A stretch of DNA of 64,000 bases, taken from contig DDTJ01000061.1 in the NCBI GenBank assembly GCA_002344525.1, positions 16,739 through 80,738 of the forward strand, written 5' to 3'. A program made the position numbers and the translations under genes. The notes under the pieces are model-generated. The model was given only the letters and a program-made list of their open reading frames with translations. It did not search any database and had not been told where the DNA came from. Shown piece by piece: positions 28,768 through 37,216 of this stretch; the stretch's first letter is position 1; each line of letters starts with the position of its first letter. The DNA is from Akkermansiaceae bacterium UBA2367 (GTDB lineage: Bacteria; Verrucomicrobiota; Verrucomicrobiia; Verrucomicrobiales; DEV007).

Positions 28768-29745
28768 TCACGGAAGGAAAGAAAGATACCCCTCGCTCAA
28801 TTTCGCGACCTCCTCGGGCGTCTTGTATTCTCCGGGATGCACGACGAGGCGGTAGCGCACGGTCAGGGGCTTGTCCTTCGTCACGGTGGTGGCGAAATAG
28901 GTGCCGAAGCGTCCATACTGCCGCTCGCTCGCCCGCGCGGGCTTGGGATTTCCGGGATGGTCGAGGTAGGCGACGGTGACTTGGGTGTCGCGCAGGGTGA
29001 AGCACATCGCCTTCCACGGCAGGTCGCGGGTCTGCTCGTTGTCGCTTTTCTCGCTCCAGTTGATGGCCGCGCCGGGCTTGCCGACGCCGCTGCCGGGCCG
29101 GATGTAGTAGGTGGCGTTCTGGGTCAGGTCGTGGACGTCGTTGTGGGCGCGGAAGTGGAAGCCGGCGTGCTGGGGATCGCCGTCGAGCCGCAGCTCGGCG
29201 ACCTGCGGTTTCAGGGTGGATTCGAAATCGACGACGACATCGGGACCGCTCAGGGAGAAGCGCATCGTCCGCGCCTCGGTCGCGAAGGGGACGCCGTCGT
29301 CGCCGATCCAGTCGATCTCGGAGGTGAAATGCGCCGACTTCGCATCGGCCTCCTGCGCGGTGAAGCGGCGGTGGATCTGGTGGGCCTTGCGGCAATGCCA
29401 GGTATCGACCTTCTCGTGGTGCTTCCCGGCGGCGTCGGTGTAGGAAATCTGGTTGAAGCCGTAGAACACGCCGCGGTGGTGGGTGAACTTGCCGCCCGGC
29501 CCTTTCGTGAGGAGGTTCCCGTAGTGGTTCCACTGGTGGAAGTAGAGGTGGCAGAAGGGCTTGAAGGTCTCCTCGCGGCGCTCGGGCGTGCTCTCGTCGA
29601 TGGCTTCGTAAACGTAGCGGGCGACGGGTTTGCCGTCGTGGGTCAGTTCGAGGTGCTGGCCCTCGGTGTCGGTCCAAGCGAAGTCGGCGCGGACGGAGGG
29701 GGCGAGGGCCGCGAGAGCGGGAAGGAGGAGAAAAGGGAGGCGCAT
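28768..29745 (-). CDS. Secreted PmoA-like protein (PF14100 type)
   Basis: This 325-residue protein has a clear signal peptide (MRLPFLLLPALAALAPSVRAD). The mature part is all-beta with the motifs FTHHRGVFYGFNQISY, WHCRKAHQIHRRFTAQEADA and NATYYIRPGSGVGK. These match the PmoA-like family common in Planctomycetes and Verrucomicrobia, named after methane oxygenase but with no proven monooxygenase activity. A role in carbohydrate processing is more likely from the neighbours. It starts 10 bp after the sulfatase gene ends on the same strand, so the two form an operon. Confidence 0.85.
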   Translation of the reverse strand: MRLPFLLLPALAALAPSVRADFAWTDTEGQHLELTHDGKPVARYVYEAIDESTPERREETFKPFCHLYFHQWNHYGNLLTKGPGGKFTHHRGVFYGFNQISYTDAAGKHHEKVDTWHCRKAHQIHRRFTAQEADAKSAHFTSEIDWIGDDGVPFATEARTMRFSLSGPDVVVDFESTLKPQVAELRLDGDPQHAGFHFRAHNDVHDLTQNATYYIRPGSGVGKPGAAINWSEKSDNEQTRDLPWKAMCFTLRDTQVTVAYLDHPGNPKPARASERQYGRFGTYFATTVTKDKPLTVRYRLVVHPGEYKTPEEVAKLSEGYLSFLP

Positions 29746-29755
29746 GGGGTGTTTG

Positions 29756-31363
29756 TCAGGGGGCTGGCACGGGCGCGGGCGGGGTCGCGGAGGGTTTCTC
29801 GGCCTCGGCCAGATCGGCCATCTCCTGCTTCGAGGGGCGCGGGCGCACTCTCGCGGGGGTGGGGAGGCCGGTGAGGCGGTCGAATTCGTCCGGCGTGCGC
29901 CGCTCCGGCTTGGCGTCGTCGGTTTTCGCCTCCCAATCGGCGAGGGCGGCCCGCATGGCGCGGAGGAGGGGGGCGTAGCGTTCGTCGCCCGCGAGGTTTT
30001 TCAACTCGTGCGGATCGAGGCGCAGGTCGTAGAGCTCCTCGGCCGGGCGGGGGGCGTGGAAATGGATTTGCTGCGCCTCGGTGAGCTCCTCTTTGCCGAG
30101 GAGGCGGAGCAGCTCCACGTAGGTGGGGCTGCGGACGACGTCGGCTGGCGGGGTCAGGGGCAGGTCGGGGTAGTCGTTGCGGATGTATTTGTAGCGTTCG
30201 TTTCGCACGGCGCGGGCGCGATCCTCGTAGTCGTGCCAATTCTTCTCGGCGAAGATGTAGTCGCGGACCGGTTTCGCCGGATCGGCGAAGAGGGGGGCGA
30301 GGTCGACGCCCTCGAAGGTGATGCCGGGCTTTTCGATTTTCGCGAGGGAGAGGATCGTCTTGGCGAGATCGACGGTGCTGACGAGGCGTTCGCAGACCGA
30401 GCCGGGCGCGGTTTTCCCCGGCCATCTCACGATCAGCGGGGTGCGGATGCCGCTGTCGTAGAGGGTCGTCTTGTCGCGGGGGAAAGGACGCCCGTTGTCG
30501 CTGAGGAAGAGGACCACGGTGTTCTCCGCGAGTCCCTGCGCCTCCAGTTCGTTGAGGACCGCGCCGACATGCTGGTCGAGACGGGTGATCTCGTCGTAGT
30601 AGTTCTGGTAGTCGGCCCGGACGGCGGGGGTGTCGGGATGGTAGGGCGGCAGACGCACCTCCTCGGGCCGGGCGCCGTCCTCAAGGAGGCCCGTCTCGTA
30701 GGGACGGTGGGGGTCGAGTGAGGCGAGCCAGAGGAAGAAAGGCCGGTCCGCCGGTCGCTCGCGCAGCAGGGGGAGCCAGTCTGCACAGCCGCTCCGGGCG
30801 TCGCCCTCGGCGGTTTCGGCGAATTCACCACCTTCCGCCGCCTCGCCCGCGGGAAGCTGGAAGCCGGATTCATCCGCCTCGATGATTTTGTGGAAGCGGT
30901 CGCGCATCGCGTCGCCGAGGTGCCATTTGCCCGCCGCTCCGGTCCAGTAGCCTTTCTCTTTCAGCTTTTCGACGAAGGTGACCTGCTCCTTCGGGATCGG
31001 CCAGTGGAGCTGCTCGGCGTCGGTCTGGTGGGGGTAGCGCCCGGTGAGGAGGCTCGCCCGCGTCGGGCTGCACGAGGAGGTCGTGAGGAAGGCCCGCTCG
31101 AAGCGCATCCCGCCGTCGGCGAGGCGCTGAAGGTTCGGCGTCATGATGGACTCATGGCCGAAGGGCGAGAGGTCGTCCCAGCCGAGGTCGTCGGCGAGGA
31201 TGATGACCACGTTCGGCAGGGTTTTCAGCTCCTCGATCCGGCGCAATTCCTCGGGATCGGGCGGGGGAGGGGCCTCCTCCTTGGCCTTGCCGCGCTGCCC
31301 CATCGCCGGAACCGCCGCGAGGAGCGACAGGGACAGCAGCAGGGGGAATGAGGGGGAAGGCAT
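29756..31363 (-). CDS. Secreted type I sulfatase
   Basis: This 535-residue enzyme hydrolyses sulfate esters. A signal peptide (FPLLLSLSLLAAVPAMG) leads to a proline- and acid-rich linker, then the alkaline-phosphatase-like sulfatase domain: NVVIILADDLGWDDL (metal ligands) and the formylglycine signature CSPTRASLLTGRYP with Cys98. That cysteine must be oxidised by a formylglycine-generating enzyme, which is not in this window. FLSDNG near residue 300 is the second metal site. Family-like GKWHLGD is also present. The start at 31363 is chosen for the signal peptide. It precedes the PmoA-like gene; targets may be sulfated polysaccharides. Confidence 0.92.
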   Translation of the reverse strand: MPSPSFPLLLSLSLLAAVPAMGQRGKAKEEAPPPPDPEELRRIEELKTLPNVVIILADDLGWDDLSPFGHESIMTPNLQRLADGGMRFERAFLTTSSCSPTRASLLTGRYPHQTDAEQLHWPIPKEQVTFVEKLKEKGYWTGAAGKWHLGDAMRDRFHKIIEADESGFQLPAGEAAEGGEFAETAEGDARSGCADWLPLLRERPADRPFFLWLASLDPHRPYETGLLEDGARPEEVRLPPYHPDTPAVRADYQNYYDEITRLDQHVGAVLNELEAQGLAENTVVLFLSDNGRPFPRDKTTLYDSGIRTPLIVRWPGKTAPGSVCERLVSTVDLAKTILSLAKIEKPGITFEGVDLAPLFADPAKPVRDYIFAEKNWHDYEDRARAVRNERYKYIRNDYPDLPLTPPADVVRSPTYVELLRLLGKEELTEAQQIHFHAPRPAEELYDLRLDPHELKNLAGDERYAPLLRAMRAALADWEAKTDDAKPERRTPDEFDRLTGLPTPARVRPRPSKQEMADLAEAEKPSATPPAPVPAP

Positions 31364-31448
31364 GGGCGGCAATGAAGCAGATTCTTTAAGAAATGCCACG
31401 TTTAGGACGGGCAAAAGCCGGGTCGAATTCAGAAAAAACAAGATCGCG

Positions 31449-31480
31449 GTGAACCTTTTCAGGCGCTGGCCCCACGTGGT
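31449..31480 (+). promoter_or_regulatory. Possible ECF-type promoter of the sigma-factor operon
   Basis: GTGAACCTTTTC at 31449 resembles the AAC-containing -35 elements of ECF sigma factors. CGTGGT follows about 17 bp later, some 55 bp before the predicted TTG start of the ECF gene. Autoregulation of such operons is common. This is a pattern guess only. Confidence 0.3.
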
Positions 31481-31535
31481 AGGATGAAGCAATGTTTTCC
31501 GCACGAGGCGGGAAGCGGCGAACCCTCCAGCCCCC

Positions 31536-32039
31536 TTGCAAGCCATTCAAAAGCAACCCGATCTCGAGCGACTCTTCCGGGACGCGGCGGACGATCTGGC
31601 GCGGTATTTCTCCCGCCGCCACGGGGACGGCGCGGAGGCCCCGCAGGACCTCGTGCAGGAGACCTTCCTCGAAATGGCACGCGGACTAGAGCGCGGGGGC
31701 AAGCCCCGTTCTTTGCGCGGCTACCTCTTCGGCATCGCCCGCCACGTCAGCCAAGCGGCGTGGCGACGCCGGGACCGGGAGCGGGCCATCGTGTCCGAAC
31801 AGCCAGCCGAGACGGTCGCGGCCCCGGTGCCCGACGAGCGGATCGCCGCCGCCCGCGAGACCATCGACGCCCTGCCCGCGCTCCAGCGCGAGATCCTCGA
31901 CCTGCGCTTCACCCAGCAGCTTTCCTACGCCGAAATCGCCGAAGCCCTCGGCATCCCCGTCGGCACCGTCCGCTCGCGCCTCCACCACGCCATCGCGGCA
32001 GTGCGAGAGCGGATCGCCTCGGAATCCCATCCCTCGTAA
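31536..32039 (+). CDS. ECF-type RNA polymerase sigma factor
   Basis: This 167-residue sigma factor has region 2 around residues 30-70 (DLVQETFLEMARGL, RSLRGYLFGIARH), as in ECF proteins. Region 4 is at about 110-155 (LPALQREILDLRFTQQLSYAEIAEALGIPVGTVRSRL), giving the helix-turn-helix for -35 recognition. No ATG precedes region 2 in frame, so I use the TTG at 31536, which gives normal length. It is followed by a putative anti-sigma gene, a beta-propeller lipoprotein and a PSD1/cytochrome gene. The stop codon lies within a heptamer array. Confidence 0.88.
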   Translation: MQAIQKQPDLERLFRDAADDLARYFSRRHGDGAEAPQDLVQETFLEMARGLERGGKPRSLRGYLFGIARHVSQAAWRRRDRERAIVSEQPAETVAAPVPDERIAAARETIDALPALQREILDLRFTQQLSYAEIAEALGIPVGTVRSRLHHAIAAVRERIASESHPS

Positions 32040-32063
32040 CCCGTGACTCGTGACCCATGACTG
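32036..32063 (+). repeat. Heptamer array spanning stop and start codons
   Basis: Four units, GTAACCC, GTGACTC, GTGACCC and ATGACTG, supply the TAA stop of the sigma factor (32037-32039) and the ATG start of the next gene (32057). Confidence 0.85.
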
Positions 32064-32503
32064 CGAAGCAACTCGAATCCCTCCTCATCGACCAAGCCCT
32101 CGGGGAACTCTCCGACGAGGCCTCGGCCCTTCTGGAAACCTACCTCGCCAATTTCCCCGAACGTATCGCCGAGGCGGAGAGGGTGCGGCAGGCGGTGGGG
32201 CTGACCGAAGCGGCAGTGGCCGTGCGACCACTCGTGCTGGAGCCGGAGGCCGAGGTGGTGACGCTCGCGTTTCCGCGAAAAGAGAAGTTCCCCGCCGTCA
32301 TGAGAATCGCTGCTGCCGTGGCCTTGCTCGGCTTCGCTGTGGGCGCGGGCTTCCTCGCGGGCAATGCGGGACGAGGACCGGAGGCTCCCCGCGGGTCTGT
32401 CACCGAATCCGAGCGCTCTGTCGCACCCTCGCCGTGGGCCCGCTACCGCGTCGAGGCGGACGGACGTTTGGCCGTTCTCACAACGCCCGATCCAAACTCG
32501 TGA
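32057..32503 (+). CDS. Putative anti-sigma factor
   Basis: This 148-residue protein has a single hydrophobic helix at about residues 82-102 (IAAAVALLGFAVGAGFLAG) between a cytoplasmic N-terminal helical domain of about 75 residues and a short outer tail. Position directly after an ECF sigma gene, size and topology suggest an anti-sigma factor, although the HxxxCxxC zinc motif of ZAS domains is absent. Both its start and its stop codon lie within heptamer arrays. Confidence 0.65.
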   Translation: MTAKQLESLLIDQALGELSDEASALLETYLANFPERIAEAERVRQAVGLTEAAVAVRPLVLEPEAEVVTLAFPRKEKFPAVMRIAAAVALLGFAVGAGFLAGNAGRGPEAPRGSVTESERSVAPSPWARYRVEADGRLAVLTTPDPNS

Positions 32504-32520
32504 CCCATGACCCGTGACTC
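32500..32520 (+). repeat. Heptamer array at a gene junction
   Basis: The units GTGACCC, ATGACCC and GTGACTC carry the TGA stop of the anti-sigma gene (32501-32503) and the ATG of the beta-propeller gene (32507). Confidence 0.8.
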
Positions 32521-33925
32521 CCTCCTCGCCCTCGCCCTCCTCGCCACCCTCTGCGGCTGCGAGCCGCAGGAGCGTGCCCAGTGGTCGCCGGACGGGAGCC
32601 GCGCCGCCATCCTCTCCGATTCCCTGCTTTATCTCGCCGACGCCTCGGGCACCCTTTCCGAACCCTTCCCCAATCAAGATGAAGGACCGGGCCGATGGAT
32701 TCTCGATGCCTTCGGCTGGTTCCCTGATGGATCGGGCCTGATCGTGCATCGTGTCCGGATCGCGTCGGATTGGGAATCGGTCAGGGATCTGCTGCCAACA
32801 ACCGAAGCCACGCGAGTCGAGCGCCTTGCCAGCCGCGTCCCCGACCTGCTGCGGGCGGCCGTCGCGCTGCACGGAGACGCCGACCGCGCCGACCTGCTCC
32901 TTTCCAAATTCGAACAGGACGAGGCTCTGGTCTTTGTGAACGCCCTGCGCCTCGCCCTCGCGAACGACGCCGAAGCCGTCCACGCCGCTCTCGCCGAGGC
33001 CCCCCGCGCCCTCGCTTCGCTCGATCCCGGTGCGGGGGAGGAGCTCGCCGGCTTCGTCCTCCACGAGACCGCACTGGTGCGCCCCGAGTCCGACAACACG
33101 GGGAAAGTGCTCGCCCGCAGCCTGCGGGGTGCCGACTCCCTCCGCGTCTCGCCGCGCTATCCTTTCGCCGCCCGCGCCGTGAAGACGGGCCAACCGGGCC
33201 ACTCGAACCGCTGCGATCTGGAAATCCTGCCCCTCGACGGTTCCCCGGCGGTCCTCGTCGCCCATGGCGTCACTCGAGCCTACGACTGGACGCCGGACGG
33301 CGAATCGCTCGTGGTCATGACGCCGCTCTCCCCCGAGGGCGGGGGCACGCTGATGAAGATCGAGCGCCGCCGCGTCCTCGACACAGCGGGGCAACCTGTG
33401 GCCGAGAGCAAGCCCGACGAGCTCGCCTACGCCCTCGTGCCCTTTGCTCCGCGTCTCGCTGTGCTGCCCGACGGCTCCATCCTTTTCGCGAGCCAACCCG
33501 GCTCCCTGCCCGCCCCTGCCGGACAGCCGGGGGAGGGGCCTCGGCTCTACCGTCTCCCGGTGGAAGGCGGCGAACCCGTCGCCATTCCCACGGAGGAAGG
33601 CGCGCTACCGATGGACCTCGGCTATTTCGTTCCCTCGCCCGACGGACGTCGCGCCGCCGTGGTCGAGAGCGCGACCGACGCCGTCGCCGTGGTCGATCTG
33701 GAGAGCGGACGGAGCGAGATCGTTTCGCCGCCGCATCCCGGCTGGAAGACGCGGCTCCTGCCCTCGTGGCGCAGCGCGGAGGAGTTCACCTATGCCGCCC
33801 CCGATCCGGTGGGCAGACGGGTCCGCTGGATGAGCTGGAAGGACGGGAAGTCCACCGACCTCAGTGTGGACTGGCCCGACGAAATCGCCGCCGCTTGGCT
33901 GGAATTCAAAGAGACGACACCATGA
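32507..33925 (+). CDS. Beta-propeller (WD40/TolB-like) lipoprotein
   Basis: This 472-residue protein has a signal peptide ending in ATLCGC, a lipobox with Cys18. The mature protein has repeated strand patterns with WSPDGSRAAILSDS, FGWFPDGSGLIVHR, YDWTPDGESLVVM and FVPSPDGRRAAVV, the PDG repeats of TolB/PD40-like propellers. A helical insertion at about residues 100-165 interrupts the repeats. It probably binds protein or polysaccharide at the cell surface or in the periplasm. Its stop overlaps the next start (ATGA), so it is coupled to the PSD1/cytochrome gene. Confidence 0.8.
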   Translation: MTRDSLLALALLATLCGCEPQERAQWSPDGSRAAILSDSLLYLADASGTLSEPFPNQDEGPGRWILDAFGWFPDGSGLIVHRVRIASDWESVRDLLPTTEATRVERLASRVPDLLRAAVALHGDADRADLLLSKFEQDEALVFVNALRLALANDAEAVHAALAEAPRALASLDPGAGEELAGFVLHETALVRPESDNTGKVLARSLRGADSLRVSPRYPFAARAVKTGQPGHSNRCDLEILPLDGSPAVLVAHGVTRAYDWTPDGESLVVMTPLSPEGGGTLMKIERRRVLDTAGQPVAESKPDELAYALVPFAPRLAVLPDGSILFASQPGSLPAPAGQPGEGPRLYRLPVEGGEPVAIPTEEGALPMDLGYFVPSPDGRRAAVVESATDAVAVVDLESGRSEIVSPPHPGWKTRLLPSWRSAEEFTYAAPDPVGRRVRWMSWKDGKSTDLSVDWPDEIAAAWLEFKETTP

Positions 33926-36543
33926 AGATTGCATTTCGTAGTAGCATGGGCTTCCAGCCCATGCACCGTGAGACGATGATCGGGGGAGGGACGGGCTTCG
34001 TCCGCTCTTCCACGTCGCCCCAAGAGGCATGGGCTGGAAGCCCATGCTACCTCCCGGCCCTGCTCGCCCTAGCCGCTATCACCCTCCATTCCACCGTCGC
34101 CGCCACCGACACCGCCTTCTTCGAATCCCGCATCCGCCCCGTCCTCGTCGAGCATTGCCTCGAATGCCACTCCGTCGAGTCCGGCAAGGCCAAGGGCGGG
34201 CTGCGTCTCGACGACCGCGAGGCCCTCCTGCGCGGCGGCGATTCCGGCCCCGGTCTGGTGCCGGGCAAGCCCGACGAAAGCCTCCTCCTCGCCGCGATGC
34301 GGCACAGCGACGAAAACCTCACCATGCCGCCGCGCAAGCCTCGTCTCCCGGACCGGGTGCTCTCCGATTTCGAGCAATGGATCGCGGCGGGCGCGGTCGA
34401 TCCGCGCGAGGCGGCCGCTGGCGAGGGAGGGGCAGGAGAGGGCTTCGAAAGCCGCCGCCAGCACTGGAGCTTCCAGCCTCCCGTCCGGCCCGCCGTTCCG
34501 TCGGTGAAGCGGGAGGACTGGCCGCTCGGCGACATCGACCGCTTCGTCCTCGCGAAGCTGGAGGAAAACGGCCTCGAACCCTCGCCCGACGCCGATCCCG
34601 TGGTGTTGCTGCGTCGGCTGAGCTTCGATCTGACCGGCTTGCCGCCGGTTTCGGTGAACCGTGAACCGTCAACCGTGAACGGTCAGAACCAGACACCGTC
34701 CACCGTCCACCGTCCACCGTTTACCGAAACCGAGTGGGCCGAACAAGTGGATCGTCTTCTCAACACCCCCGCCTTCGGCGAACGCTGGGCCCGCCATTGG
34801 CTCGACGTGGCCCGCTATTCCGAGTCGAACGGCAAGGAGGCGAACCTGATCTATCCCCACGCGTGGCGCTACCGCGACTACGTCATCGACGCCTTCGCCC
34901 GCGACCTGCCCTACGACCGCTTCCTCGTCGAGCAGCTCGCCGGGGACCTCCTCCCCGCCGAGAACGAGGCCGAGCGGGCGAGGCTCCTCGTCGCCACCGG
35001 CTTTCTCGCGATCGGGCCGAAGGGCCTCGGTGGACAGGATCCCCCGCAGTTCTCCGCCGACGTCGTCGACGAGCAGATCGACGCCTTCTCCCGCGCCTTC
35101 CTCGCCAGCTCGCTCGCCTGCGCCCGCTGCCACGACCACAAGGCCGATCCCGTGACGATGGCCGACTACTACTCCCTCGCCGGGATCTTCAAGAGCACCG
35201 ACACCCGCTACGGCACTTGGGTCGATTCGGAGAACAACAACGGCGGACGCCTCATCCGACTGCCCGACCTGCCCGGCCAGCTCATCCCGAACCGCTCCCT
35301 GTCGAAGGAGGAGGTCGAGAAGCTGAAGGGCCAGCTCGCCCAGCTCGACGCCGACGAGAAAGCCGGACGCGAACGGGCCGAACAGGCGAGGAAAGAGGGA
35401 CGCGACGCGCAGCTCGATTTCAACGAAGCGCTTCGAGAAGCCCTCCGCATCTACTGGTCGCGCGGCCCCCTCCTCGGCCAGCTCGAGACCGTCGCCGACG
35501 ACGGGACCGCCCTGCCCCTCTGCATGGGCGTGATCGACGCCGAACAGAAGATCGACTCGCCCCGCTACGAACGCGGCGAACTCGCCCATCCCGCCGAGAC
35601 CGTGACGAGGGCCGTGCCCGAAATCTTCGGGCTCGCGAGCGAGGGCGCGGTGCCGGCGGACGCCAGCGGCCGGCTCGAACTCGCCAAGTGGATCGTCGAT
35701 CCCGAGAATCCCCTGACCGCGCGGGTCATGGTCAACCGTATCTGGACCCATCTCTTCGGCGCGGGACTCGTCGAGACCGTGGACGACTTCGGCCGCACCG
35801 GAGCCGCCCCCAGTCATCCCGAGCTGCTCGACCATCTCGCCCTGCGCTTCCGGGAGAGCGGCTGGTCGGTGAAATCCCTCGTCCGCGAGATCGTCAGCTC
35901 GCGCACCTACCGGCAGGCCTCGACTTGGCGCGAGGAGGCCTTTGAAAAGGACCCCGACAACCGTCTCCTCTGGCGCATGGCCAAGCGCCGCCTCGACGCC
36001 GAGGCCATCCGCGACGGCATGCTCGCCGTCTCGGGTGAGCTGGACCTCTCTCCCCGTCCCGGTTCCCTCGTCGCCGAACTGGACACCCAGTCCGCCTCGA
36101 TGATTCCCTTCAACAAGAAGATTCCCGAGGACCTCGACGGTTCGACCCATCGCTCCATCTACCTGCCCGCGATGCGCGACCAGTTGCCCGATGTGCTGCG
36201 GCACTTCGACTTCGCCGAGCCCAGCCTCGTGGTCGGGAAGCGCGACAGCACCAACGTGCCGCCCCAAGCCCTCTTCCTGATGAACAGCGACTTCGTCCGC
36301 GCCCGCGCCGCCGCGCTGGCGAAGCGGATTTCGCAGGAGACCGAAAGCCAAGAAGCGCGCATCGAACTCGCCTACCAACGTTGCTTCAACCGCCCGCCTG
36401 ACGAGGAGGAACGCAGGCTGATCGCGGAGTTCCTCGAAGCCCCCGCGCCGGAGGGAGCCGATGCCGCGAAGGAGGCGGAGAAACGGCTGATGGATTTCTG
36501 CCAGACCCTGCTCGCGAGCGCGGAGTTTCGGATGATGGATTGA
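33922..36543 (+). CDS. PSD1 and planctomycete cytochrome C domain protein (DUF1549/DUF1553)
   Basis: This 873-residue exported protein is of a type abundant in Planctomycetes and Verrucomicrobia and probably acts with a DUF1501 partner. A PSCyt1 heme motif HCLECH (Cys79, Cys82, His83) is followed by DUF1549 with ERWARHWLDVARYSESNG and a second CARCHDHK near residue 400. DUF1553 (GLVETVDDFGRTGAAPSHPELL, RTYRQASTWR) closes the protein. The ATG overlaps the previous stop. Residues about 8-43 are encoded by a family C repeat, pushing the hydrophobic signal segment (LPALLALAAITLHSTVAA) to residues 44-61. Residues 244-268 are encoded by a heptamer array. Both are foreign to the family. Confidence 0.92.
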   Translation: MKIAFRSSMGFQPMHRETMIGGGTGFVRSSTSPQEAWAGSPCYLPALLALAAITLHSTVAATDTAFFESRIRPVLVEHCLECHSVESGKAKGGLRLDDREALLRGGDSGPGLVPGKPDESLLLAAMRHSDENLTMPPRKPRLPDRVLSDFEQWIAAGAVDPREAAAGEGGAGEGFESRRQHWSFQPPVRPAVPSVKREDWPLGDIDRFVLAKLEENGLEPSPDADPVVLLRRLSFDLTGLPPVSVNREPSTVNGQNQTPSTVHRPPFTETEWAEQVDRLLNTPAFGERWARHWLDVARYSESNGKEANLIYPHAWRYRDYVIDAFARDLPYDRFLVEQLAGDLLPAENEAERARLLVATGFLAIGPKGLGGQDPPQFSADVVDEQIDAFSRAFLASSLACARCHDHKADPVTMADYYSLAGIFKSTDTRYGTWVDSENNNGGRLIRLPDLPGQLIPNRSLSKEEVEKLKGQLAQLDADEKAGRERAEQARKEGRDAQLDFNEALREALRIYWSRGPLLGQLETVADDGTALPLCMGVIDAEQKIDSPRYERGELAHPAETVTRAVPEIFGLASEGAVPADASGRLELAKWIVDPENPLTARVMVNRIWTHLFGAGLVETVDDFGRTGAAPSHPELLDHLALRFRESGWSVKSLVREIVSSRTYRQASTWREEAFEKDPDNRLLWRMAKRRLDAEAIRDGMLAVSGELDLSPRPGSLVAELDTQSASMIPFNKKIPEDLDGSTHRSIYLPAMRDQLPDVLRHFDFAEPSLVVGKRDSTNVPPQALFLMNSDFVRARAAALAKRISQETESQEARIELAYQRCFNRPPDEEERRLIAEFLEAPAPEGADAAKEAEKRLMDFCQTLLASAEFRMMD
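33941..34050. repeat. Family C paired-hairpin element, copy 2, inside coding sequence
   Basis: The arms 33941-33964 and 34027-34050 are perfect 24-bp inverted copies, each a hairpin around GGGCTTCCAGCCC. The whole element is translated as part of the PSD1/cytochrome protein (including SMGFQPM and AWAGSPCY). Confidence 0.9.
34651..34725 (+). repeat. Heptamer array inside coding sequence
   Basis: Two runs of 7-bp units, ACCGTGA/ACCGTCA (34658-34685) and three GTCCACC followed by GTTTACC (34698-34725), are joined by 12 bp. The total of 75 bp keeps the reading frame and encodes a Val/Asn/Thr/Pro-rich loop after the GLPP motif of DUF1549. Confidence 0.88.
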
Positions 36544-36556
36544 ATTCGGTGAACCG

Positions 36557-37024
36557 ATGCAACCGCAAGAAACAGAGCAATCTCCAAGCCTTGCCCCCGC
36601 AAGCTATCGGATGCCGTTCACTGAGCCGGGATTGCCGATCATAGGTATCTTGCTGCTTGTCTCTGCGATTTCGATGCCTTTGATCAATTGGTTTGGCAAG
36701 GCCACTTCCGGGGCGAAGGAAGCCCACACAAGGTTTCTTTTTTCGCAAATCGACACGGTTCTCACAAAACTTGAACCCTCCGGTTTTCCAAGGACGGAGG
36801 CGGAGCTTGCTTCGAGATTGGAGACCGCCACCATCGATTGGAATCGATGCCGCATGGATTCCGGAAAGCTATTCGATGCGTGGGATTCTGAAATCGAGAC
36901 CCGATTCGACCTGTCGCAGGATTTGTGGACGTTCCGATCCGGCGGCAGGGACGGCAAATTCGGGACGGACGACGACATTGCCGTCTCCGTCGCCAGTCAA
37001 ACACTCTCACCCGATGAGTCCTGA
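36557..37024 (+). CDS. Small membrane-anchored protein with GspG-like C-terminus
   Basis: This 155-residue protein has one hydrophobic helix at about residues 28-45 (LPIIGILLLVSAISMPLI), no prepilin cleavage motif, and a C-terminal SGGRDGKFGTDDDIAVSV. That end closely resembles the calcium-binding end of type II secretion pseudopilins (GspG: DGxxGTxDDI). The GC content is visibly lower than in the flanking genes. It starts 13 bp after the PSD1/cytochrome gene and lies in a 1.2-kb stretch separating that gene from its usual DUF1501 partner. The function is unknown. Confidence 0.6.
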   Translation: MQPQETEQSPSLAPASYRMPFTEPGLPIIGILLLVSAISMPLINWFGKATSGAKEAHTRFLFSQIDTVLTKLEPSGFPRTEAELASRLETATIDWNRCRMDSGKLFDAWDSEIETRFDLSQDLWTFRSGGRDGKFGTDDDIAVSVASQTLSPDES

Positions 37025-37041
37025 CCCATTTCAAACAGCCT

Positions 37042-37192
37042 GTAGCATGGGCTTCCAGCCCATGCATCTCCCCCTGACGCCCGAAGGACGACCAAACCGC
37101 ATTTGCTCAGGGACGCCGGACTCTTTGAGCGGATGGCGATTTCCGCGATTACCACATCCTCACAAGGTGCATGGGCTGGAAGCCCATGCTAC
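37042..37192. repeat. Family C paired-hairpin element, copy 3
   Basis: The arms 37042-37065 and 37169-37192 are 24-bp inverted copies identical to those of copy 2. The 103-bp middle has no detectable gene. It lies between the two small inserted genes. Confidence 0.9.
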
Positions 37193-37216
37193 AAGCAGAC
37201 ACGCTAAGGGACTTCA

